Positions 1-5,172 of a stretch of 5,421 nucleotides of DNA are shown piece by piece. The stretch is from Clostridia bacterium (GTDB lineage: Bacteria > Bacillota > Clostridia > Christensenellales > CAG-917), in the NCBI GenBank assembly GCA_017507205.1, contig JAFWBH010000113.1, positions 1 to 5,421 of the forward strand, in the 5' to 3' direction. Both the position numbers and the translations under genes were made by a program. A model generated the notes under the pieces. The model ran no database searches. It had not been told where the DNA came from and worked only from the letters and a program-made list of their open reading frames with translations. The stretch's first letter is position 1, and each line of letters opens with the position of its first letter.

Positions 1-1
1 C

Positions 2-1009
2 AAATTTAATCCTACACATTATTATTTCCCCGGTGGAGCAGTCGAGGTCCAAAGCTCACTATTTGATTTAATAGAGGACGAAAAAAACACAAAATGCTTG
101 GGTTCACTTGAGGAATTGGCAGAAATCCCCGCAGATATTACAGTGTCTGCAGTCAGTGGTATTGCTGGTCTTTGGTCAGCAGTGGCAGTCTTAAAGCGTG
201 GTGGAATACTAGCAATAGCAAACAAAGAAACAATTGTTGCTGCAGGTAAGCACTTAAAGGCACTAGAAAAGAAATATGGTGGAAAAATCATCCCTCTTGA
301 CACGGAGCATTCAGCAATCGCAGCTTGCCTTGAAGGTGAAAACAACAAATATATCAAAAAACTCATCCTCACAGCAAGTGGCGGCGCACTTCGCGATGTT
401 CCCAAGACGCAATTTCCAAGAATAACCCCTGAACAAGCTCTTGCTCACCCTGTTTGGAAAATGGGCAAAAAGATAACAATAGATTCAGCAACACTTTTCA
501 ACAAAGGACTTGAAATCATTGAAGCAATGCGTTTATTTGAGGTGCCACAAGAAAAAATTGATGTTGTGATCCATCGTGAAAGCATCATTCACTCTATGGT
601 GGAGTTTTCCGACAACAGCATTAAAGCTCTGCTTTCAGCTCCAAATATCGCTTTGTCAATTGAACGAGCACTTTATTATCCCGAAAAAAATAATGCAAGT
701 GTTGCACCCTTGAAGCTTACAGAGCTTGGCTCATTGACCTTTGAAGAGCCTGACTATGACAAGTTCCCATGCCTTGCAATAGCAAAGGAAATGGCAAAAC
801 GTGGTGATGGCGCTTGTATTGCAGTATCTGCAGCAGATGAGGTGCTTGTAGATCAATTTCTCAAATACAAGATCAAGCTTACGGATATCCCCACAAAGCT
901 TGAGAAGGTTTTGGCAAAATTTGAAAAAATCGGTGATGTCAAGCTTGACGATGTCACACGCATAGATACGGAAGCAAGAAAATATACTTATTCCATAGGA
1001 GCAAAATAG
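2..1009 (+). CDS. dxr: 1-deoxy-D-xylulose 5-phosphate reductoisomerase (5'-truncated by window edge)
   Basis: Dxr converts 1-deoxy-D-xylulose 5-phosphate to 2-C-methyl-D-erythritol 4-phosphate with NADPH and a divalent metal, the second step of the cytosolic MEP isoprenoid pathway. The frame is open from base 2, giving 335 visible residues against about 400 for the family, so roughly the first 50, including the GSTGSIG nucleotide-binding loop, lie upstream. The TTG at 98 is an internal codon, not the start. Visible landmarks, numbered from base 2, are ANKET (73-77), the metal ligands in LDTEH (D100, E102), SGG (126-128), HPVWKMG (149-155), and DSATLFNKGLE with N167, K168 and the third metal ligand E171. 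IHRESIIHSM and the C-terminal PDYDKFPCL block also match. Two normally conserved segments are altered: PDMR reads PNIA and NAANE reads SAADE. The stop lies 2 bases before the rseP start, so the genes are co-transcribed. Family assignment is secure. Confidence 0.97.
   Translation, partial: KFNPTHYYFPGGAVEVQSSLFDLIEDEKNTKCLGSLEELAEIPADITVSAVSGIAGLWSAVAVLKRGGILAIANKETIVAAGKHLKALEKKYGGKIIPLDTEHSAIAACLEGENNKYIKKLILTASGGALRDVPKTQFPRITPEQALAHPVWKMGKKITIDSATLFNKGLEIIEAMRLFEVPQEKIDVVIHRESIIHSMVEFSDNSIKALLSAPNIALSIERALYYPEKNNASVAPLKLTELGSLTFEEPDYDKFPCLAIAKEMAKRGDGACIAVSAADEVLVDQFLKYKIKLTDIPTKLEKVLAKFEKIGDVKLDDVTRIDTEARKYTYSIGAK
997..1001 (+). promoter_or_regulatory. Shine-Dalgarno for rseP, inside the dxr 3' end
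   Basis: AGGAG lies 10 bases before the GTG at 1012, within the last codons of dxr. It supports GTG as the rseP start: the next in-frame ATG codons (from about residue 27) fall inside the first membrane helix and would remove much of it. Confidence 0.7.
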
Positions 1010-1011
1010 TA

Positions 1012-2295
1012 GTGATTTATCTTTTGTCTGCAACAGCAGGGGAAGTATTCAAATATATCGGATATATCATCGTTGCAATTCTTGCATTGATGCTGATGAT
1101 AATCATCCACGAAAGTGGACATTATCTTGCTGGCAAAATGCTGAAATTTCGCATTGATGAGTTTTCTATTGGTTTTGGCCCTGCTATTTTCAAAAGAAAA
1201 AACAAGAAAAATGGGGAAGTATTTTCCATCAGGCCTATTCCTATTGGTGGTTTCTGTGCATTTCATGGCGAAGATCAAGAAGGAGCAGATGCCGTTGACC
1301 CATACGTCAATCAAGTGATTGCAAACAATGGTGAAAAGGGCATTCTCTCATATATAGTAGATGGCACAACTCCCGGTGCAACCATTGATTCTACACTAGT
1401 TTCAGAAAATGTTGCAAAAGACGGCAATGATGGCGTTCTTTCTTATTTGAATACCCCAAAGAAAGGACCATTCTTCAACGATCAACCGGCTTGGAAACGT
1501 CTTATTGTTCTGTTTTCTGGCGCATTCTTCAATTTTTTAAGCTCAATATTGTTTATAACAATATTATTTACAGCCTACGGACAAATTCTTCCCGTGGTTG
1601 TTGACACCTACAATTTTAACGATTCATCCCACATACAAACCTTTGAAGAGGGAGATGTAATACTTTCTGTCAACGGAAAACAGGTCAACATTATGGACCC
1701 TAGCGATATTTCAAATGCTTTTACAAAGGCAGGGGACAGAGCAACATTTGAAATTATTCGCGATGGTGAAATTATTGAAATCACTGCCAGTAGAGGCGAA
1801 TACACATATCAAGAAACTCAAAAGGACGATGCCGGCAATGAAACAACAATCTCCAATGAAAAGTTTGGATATGGCATATCCTTTGGCACAAAGTGGCAAA
1901 AGCTAGATTTCTTCCGTGCATTCACAAGAGCTTTTGGCTATGCATTCTTCATTGTTTTCAAAATATTGGCATCGCTGGGTGCTTTGATCACAGGCAAGGT
2001 TGGGCTTGAAAGCGCTGGCGGCACAATTACTGTTGTAAAGACAATCGCCGATATGAGCTCACAAGGTTTTCACGCCTTTATGTATACAATATCAATTATT
2101 TCAGCCAACTTGGCAGTGATGAATCTTCTGCCAATTCCTGCGCTAGACGGCTCTAGAATGGTGTTTACATTCATTGAAATGATATTCAGAAAGCCAGTGC
2201 CACGAAAAGTTGAAGGAATTATCCACACTGTCGGACTTGTCGTTCTAATGCTTTTGGTGGTTTTCCTTGACGTTTTCCACCTAGTAAACGGTTAG
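1012..2295 (+). CDS. rseP: RseP/RasP-type site-2 intramembrane zinc metalloprotease (M50B)
   Basis: This is an inner-membrane zinc protease that cleaves transmembrane segments of substrates such as anti-sigma factors and leftover signal peptides; its actual substrates here are unknown. The 427 residues match the family size (about 420-450). The first helix (about 16-38) carries the zinc motif HESGH (33-37), followed by FSIGFGP (51-57) and PIGGF (77-81). A hydrophilic stretch of about 70 residues (85-158) contains a degenerate internal repeat. A second helix follows (about 163-188), then a single PDZ domain (about 195-262, core GDVILSVNGKQV), as in the Gram-positive RasP form rather than two-PDZ E. 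coli RseP. NLLPIPALDG (371-380) supplies the third zinc ligand D379, and a final helix spans about 404-422. The usual SGPVGI-like segment reads AGGTIT. The GTG start is supported by AGGAG at 997. Placement between dxr and ispG is the clostridial order. Confidence 0.95.
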   Translation: MIYLLSATAGEVFKYIGYIIVAILALMLMIIIHESGHYLAGKMLKFRIDEFSIGFGPAIFKRKNKKNGEVFSIRPIPIGGFCAFHGEDQEGADAVDPYVNQVIANNGEKGILSYIVDGTTPGATIDSTLVSENVAKDGNDGVLSYLNTPKKGPFFNDQPAWKRLIVLFSGAFFNFLSSILFITILFTAYGQILPVVVDTYNFNDSSHIQTFEEGDVILSVNGKQVNIMDPSDISNAFTKAGDRATFEIIRDGEIIEITASRGEYTYQETQKDDAGNETTISNEKFGYGISFGTKWQKLDFFRAFTRAFGYAFFIVFKILASLGALITGKVGLESAGGTITVVKTIADMSSQGFHAFMYTISIISANLAVMNLLPIPALDGSRMVFTFIEMIFRKPVPRKVEGIIHTVGLVVLMLLVVFLDVFHLVNG

Positions 2296-2336
2296 AATAC
2301 CGATAAAACGCAAAAAAACATAAGATATAAACTAAA
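2296..2336 (+). other. rseP-ispG spacer, purine-rich, without a clear Shine-Dalgarno
   Basis: These 41 bases are A-rich. No GGAG-like element occurs within 5-12 bases of the ispG ATG; the nearest purine run is TAAGAT at 2321, a poor match. No terminator hairpin or convincing promoter is visible, so ispG is probably read through from upstream. Confidence 0.5.
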
Positions 2337-3389
2337 ATGAAAAGACGATACTCAAAAGAAATCCACATTGGCAATATTGCTGTTGGTGGCAATGCACCAA
2401 TAACCATCCAGTCTATGCTCAACACCAAAACCGTTGACGTAGATGGCTCCTTAACGCAGATTAATGAGCTTAAAGAGGTTGGATGCGATTTAATTCGCCT
2501 TGCAGTGCCCGATGAGGCATCTGCTGACGCTTTTAAAATTATTTCAGATAGATGTGGTCTGCCACTTATAGCTGACGTTCATTATTCATACAGGCTTGCA
2601 GAGCTTGCAATAAAAGCAGGCGCAAAAAAGCTACGAATGAACCCCGGCAACATGTCAACAGATGCTCAAAGCATTAAAAACCTTGTTGAAATGCTGAAGT
2701 ACTACAACATTCCTGTTCGTATTGGTGTAAACGGTGGAAGTCTTGACAAGCACTTCAAGGATATGCATGAAGCTGATGCTCTTGTTTCCAGCGCACTTTC
2801 AACAGCAAACATATTTGAAAAGTTTGGATTTTCAGACCTTATTATCGCAATTAAAGCATCAAATGTTCAAACTATGATTGAATCAAATCGCAAGCTTGCA
2901 AAGGTGTGCGAATATCCATTGCACCTGGGTGTCACAGAGGCTGGCACACTGAAAAGTGGTCTTGTAAAATCATCAATAGGCATTGGCACACTTCTTGAAG
3001 AAGGCATAGGCGACACAATCAGAGTTTCATTGTCGGCACCAGTTGTTGAAGAAGTGCTTGCTGGCAAAACAATCTTGAAAGCACTTGGCTTACGTAAAGC
3101 AGGTGTAGAAGTTGTTTCATGTCCTACCTGTGCCAGAACTGAAATTGACGTTCAAGGTCTTGCAGAAAAGGTTGAACAGCTTACATCAAAAATTGAGAAG
3201 CCCTTAAAAATCTCTGTTATGGGTTGTCCCCTTAATGGCATTGGAGAGGGAGAAAGCAGTGACATCGGCATTGCTGGTGGAAAGGATAAGTCCGTCTTGC
3301 TCAAGAATGGTGAAATTTTCAAAACTATTGATAGCAGTCAATTAATTGACGAATTTATGAAATTATTAAATGAAGTTTTACAAAAATAG
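2337..3389 (+). CDS. ispG: 4-hydroxy-3-methylbut-2-enyl diphosphate synthase (IspG/GcpE)
   Basis: IspG is a cytosolic [4Fe-4S] enzyme that reductively opens methylerythritol cyclodiphosphate to HMBPP, the penultimate MEP step; bacterial forms take electrons from flavodoxin or ferredoxin. At 350 residues it is the two-domain bacterial form: a TIM barrel (about 1-250) and a C-terminal cluster domain. Barrel landmarks are PITIQSM (21-27), RLAVPD (54-59), ADVHYSYR (79-86), RMNPGN (100-105), RIGVNGGSL (128-136) and LHLGVTEAG (195-203). Cluster ligands are C262 and C265 in CPTC and C297 in MGCPLNG, with the same 31-residue gap as E. coli C273-C305. E304 corresponds to the fourth ligand, E. coli E312. 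The surrounding motif is NGIGEG rather than NGPGEA, and SADPVEE reads SAPVVEE. The ATG gives a start typical of the family, yet no clear Shine-Dalgarno precedes it. It follows rseP by 41 bases, and sharing an operon with dxr couples two enzymes of one pathway. Confidence 0.97.
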   Translation: MKRRYSKEIHIGNIAVGGNAPITIQSMLNTKTVDVDGSLTQINELKEVGCDLIRLAVPDEASADAFKIISDRCGLPLIADVHYSYRLAELAIKAGAKKLRMNPGNMSTDAQSIKNLVEMLKYYNIPVRIGVNGGSLDKHFKDMHEADALVSSALSTANIFEKFGFSDLIIAIKASNVQTMIESNRKLAKVCEYPLHLGVTEAGTLKSGLVKSSIGIGTLLEEGIGDTIRVSLSAPVVEEVLAGKTILKALGLRKAGVEVVSCPTCARTEIDVQGLAEKVEQLTSKIEKPLKISVMGCPLNGIGEGESSDIGIAGGKDKSVLLKNGEIFKTIDSSQLIDEFMKLLNEVLQK

Positions 3390-3417
3390 CTGATTTTTAT
3401 AATACTTTATGCGTTAA

Positions 3418-3424
3418 AAGGGAA
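3418..3424 (+). promoter_or_regulatory. Shine-Dalgarno for the PolC-like exonuclease gene
   Basis: AAGGGAA lies just before the ATG at 3427, with AGGG ending 4 bases before the start codon. The spacing is short and the match moderate, but it is the only candidate and it fixes this ATG as the start. Confidence 0.5.
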
Positions 3425-3426
3425 CT

Positions 3427-5007
3427 ATGACAAAATTCTTTGAACAATTTATTGAAAAATCAAACGGTGCATACCCAGAGCTGAAATTCAATTCTGCAAC
3501 CTATCAAAGAAAAACCAATGAGCTGGAAATCCGTTTCATCATATCTGCATTTGATGCAGAGATGTTTGGTGATGGCAAAATTGCTGATGTCAAAGCCATT
3601 GTAGAAGGTATTTTCCCCGGCGTAAATATTACTATAACATATATACGGACATATGCCGATAATTCAAATGTTCTTCACAAAATCTATGAATATTTCAACA
3701 AGTATGAGCCTATGTTCTTTAAATTCTTGTCAGAGAAAAATATTGCCATAGCCATAGAGGACAAGGAAATTGATGTCAAAATCTCTTTTGACACGCCCAC
3801 ATATATGCTCTTGAAAAACTCCAACTCTGACTATAAAATCAAGGAGTATCTTGACGAGCATTTCAATGGCGAAATAGCTGTAAAATTAATTGAAAATGTA
3901 GTTGATATTAGCAATGTTAATATCAAAGATATTAAACCACCACAGGCTACAAAATCAAGCACAGCATGCAGACTCATCGAAACAATAGGCTGCGACAAGG
4001 TTTATGCAAGAGGAAAGGTGTCTGGTGTTTCTCAAATGCCCAGCTATATTTGCGACATTAAGCAACCAGTAGAAAATGTTGTCTTGTGTGGTAAAATCAG
4101 TGGAATTCAACACAAGGAATACAAAAATAAAAAGTATAATCCAAATGATCCAAGCTCGAAAGAGCCTGAAACAAAGCCTATGTTCAGATGTATGCTTAAT
4201 GATACAACAGCCAACATAGAATGCGTTTGCTTCCCACGCCAAAGCGATGTGGAAATACTTAAATCCTTAAATGATGATGATCAAGTCATCTGTCTTGGGA
4301 ACGTATCTGTATCCACATACAATGGTCAATTGTCATATGCTTTGGATGGCATTTTTAGGTGTTCTATCAACTTTGATTCAATTCAAAGAGTGCAAAATAA
4401 GACATGTCCAGAAAGTTATACAGTCGTATTTCCAGAGCCATATGCAAAGGTTTCACAAGAAAGCTTATTTGAAGAGAAGGTGATCGTGCCTGAATTCCTA
4501 CAAAACAAGACCTTTGTCATTTTTGACTTTGAAGCAACTGACAAATACATAAACACAGCAGAGCCCATAGAGCTTGCAGCAGTAAAGATGGTAGACGGAG
4601 TTTTGACAGAGGTGTTCCAATCCTTTGCAAAGCCTTCAGAGCCTATTTCAGACTTCATCACCGAGCTTACTTCAATCACAAATGAAATGGTTGCAGAGTC
4701 GCCAAAATTTGAAGAAATTTTGCCAGATTTCTTTAAATTTACAAGGGGTTGCACTCTTGTGGGTCACAACATATCGGGATATGACTTCCCATTGCTTGAA
4801 AAATATGCAAGGCAAGAAGGGTATAAATTTGACAACGATCTTGTCGATACGCTGTTGCTAGCAAGAGAGCATTTGACTGAATTCAAGCGTTTTGATTTGG
4901 TCAGTCTTTCAAAAAATCTTAACATCTCACACAAAAACGCACATAGAGCAATTGCAGATGTTTACGCCACATCTGAGCTTTTGAAAATCATTGCAAGCAG
5001 GCTGTAA
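3427..5007 (+). CDS. PolC-like N-terminal + OB-fold + DEDDh 3'-5' exonuclease protein, lacking PHP and polymerase domains
   Basis: Predicted 3'-5' DNA exonuclease resembling the front half of the Gram-positive replicase PolC. Residues 1-165 resemble the PolC N-terminal domain, which in true PolC contacts the clamp-loader tau subunit. Residues 188-212 resemble the PolC linker. Residues 213-316 form an OB fold (VLCGKISG, then MLNDTTANIECVCF and GNVSVSTYNGQLSY) with a charged loop at 228-251. Residues 362-526 form a DnaQ-type exonuclease with all DEDDh residues: D367 and E369 (FDFEAT), D453 (GHNISGYDFPLL), H506 and D511 (AHRAIAD). In PolC the exonuclease is inserted in a PHP domain and followed by about 900 residues of polymerase. 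Here the HAH-type PHP motif is absent, a linker of about 45 residues joins OB to exonuclease, and the protein ends at residue 526 against about 1,400-1,450. The gene occupies the polC slot between ispG and rimP. No frameshift or polymerase remnant follows. A proofreading, repair or replisome-accessory role is inference. Automated pipelines may call it polC or a polymerase III epsilon-like protein. Confidence 0.85.
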   Translation: MTKFFEQFIEKSNGAYPELKFNSATYQRKTNELEIRFIISAFDAEMFGDGKIADVKAIVEGIFPGVNITITYIRTYADNSNVLHKIYEYFNKYEPMFFKFLSEKNIAIAIEDKEIDVKISFDTPTYMLLKNSNSDYKIKEYLDEHFNGEIAVKLIENVVDISNVNIKDIKPPQATKSSTACRLIETIGCDKVYARGKVSGVSQMPSYICDIKQPVENVVLCGKISGIQHKEYKNKKYNPNDPSSKEPETKPMFRCMLNDTTANIECVCFPRQSDVEILKSLNDDDQVICLGNVSVSTYNGQLSYALDGIFRCSINFDSIQRVQNKTCPESYTVVFPEPYAKVSQESLFEEKVIVPEFLQNKTFVIFDFEATDKYINTAEPIELAAVKMVDGVLTEVFQSFAKPSEPISDFITELTSITNEMVAESPKFEEILPDFFKFTRGCTLVGHNISGYDFPLLEKYARQEGYKFDNDLVDTLLLAREHLTEFKRFDLVSLSKNLNISHKNAHRAIADVYATSELLKIIASRL

Positions 5008-5020
5008 AGACTTAAAACGT

Positions 5021-5064
5021 AATTTTTCAACTATAATTTGACAAAAATTGTGTTTTATTTGTTT
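5021..5064 (+). terminator. Possible weak AT-only terminator after the exonuclease gene
   Basis: AATTTTT (5021-5027) is complementary to AAAAATT (5043-5049), and CAA (5028-5030) can pair with TTG (5038-5040), giving about 10 bp with a 2-base bulge and a 7-base loop. A T-rich stretch (5050-5064) follows. The stem is almost entirely A-T, so it would be weak. No better terminator lies between this gene and rimP, and some read-through is likely. Confidence 0.25.
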
Positions 5065-5071
5065 ACAAATA
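5056..5071. repeat. 16-base palindrome, candidate operator, abutting the rimP -35
   Basis: TATTTGT-TT-ACAAATA has perfect 7-base arms around a 2-base centre and ends 1 base before the proposed -35 hexamer at 5073. The position suits an activator or repressor site. The sequence is AT-rich, so a chance palindrome is possible, and I do not recognise a matching regulator. Confidence 0.35.
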
Positions 5072-5072
5072 G

Positions 5073-5101
5073 TTGCAAAATGTTTTTTGTTGTGTTATTA
5101 T
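5073..5101 (+). promoter_or_regulatory. Sigma-A-type extended -10 promoter for rimP
   Basis: The -35 is TTGCAA (5073-5078), the spacer is 17 bases, and the -10 is TATTAT (5096-5101), one mismatch from TATAAT. A TG at 5093-5094 is correctly placed for an extended -10 element. The expected transcription start is near 5108, giving a leader of about 65 bases before the rimP ATG. It implies that rimP, and probably the nusA-infB genes expected beyond the window, can be transcribed independently of the dxr-ispG operon. Confidence 0.65.
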
Positions 5102-5128
5102 ATCAATGCTAAATAGTGACGACTAGAT

Positions 5129-5152
5129 AGAGTGGGCCGAAAGGTTCACTCT
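5129..5152 (+). promoter_or_regulatory. rimP leader hairpin with GAAA tetraloop
   Basis: AGAGTGGGCC, loop GAAA, GGTTCACTCT: 10 uninterrupted base pairs, two of them G-U, closed by a GNRA-type tetraloop. It lies in the predicted rimP leader, about 20 bases after the expected transcription start. The next bases are TTCTCATTA rather than a T run, so it is not a standard intrinsic terminator. From memory, hairpins of the form AGAGUGGG...CCCACUCU are common before rimP in Firmicutes; I could not check this. The G-U pairs alongside a kept stem suggest RNA-level selection. Function is unproven; control of rimP expression is the natural inference. Confidence 0.7.
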
Positions 5153-5161
5153 TCTCATTAT

Positions 5162-5167
5162 AAGGAG
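5162..5167 (+). promoter_or_regulatory. Strong Shine-Dalgarno for rimP
   Basis: AAGGAG lies 5 bases before the ATG at 5173 and is the best ribosome binding site in the window. Bases 5163-5168 can pair with 5148-5153, which overlap the 3' arm of the upstream hairpin, so its accessibility may depend on leader folding. Confidence 0.8.
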
Positions 5168-5172
5168 TTCTT

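Noticed and set aside
98..100. TTG at 98 as the dxr start codon
   Set aside because: The frame is open from base 2, and the residues encoded before 98 (KFNPTHYY and onward) fit the expected Dxr N-terminal domain.
22..1314. Antisense open frames at 22-405, 731-1033 and 988-1314
   Set aside because: They lie opposite the strongly recognisable dxr and rseP genes, resemble no family I know and have no convincing ribosome sites.
3377..3403. Promoter TTTACA - 15 bases - TATAAT before the exonuclease gene
   Set aside because: The -10 is perfect, but a 15-base spacer is short and the -35 overlaps the end of ispG in very AT-rich DNA. An internal promoter is possible but not supported enough to list.
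1608..4861. Other open frames overlapping rseP, ispG and the exonuclease gene on either strand (for example 1715-1906 +, 2867-3067 -, 3955-4242 -, 4416-4754 -, 4625-4861 +)
   Set aside because: Out-of-frame shadows of well-supported genes, without family motifs of their own.
3427..5007. The PolC-like gene as a polC pseudogene cut short by a frameshift
   Set aside because: The frame is intact, the exonuclease ends at its natural boundary after the H506/D511 motif, the PHP part is missing upstream as well, and no polymerase sequence follows the stop.
5038..5067. Perfect -35 TTGACA at 5038-5043
   Set aside because: No acceptable -10 lies 16-18 bases downstream (GTTTAC-like only). The TTGCAA/TATTAT pair is better.
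5106..5126. Six-codon open frame (MLNSDD) in the rimP leader as a leader peptide
   Set aside because: Its ATG falls at or just before the predicted transcription start, and it has no Shine-Dalgarno or regulatory codon run.
5129..5160. The rimP leader hairpin as an intrinsic terminator
   Set aside because: The stem is followed by TTCTCATTA rather than a run of Ts.
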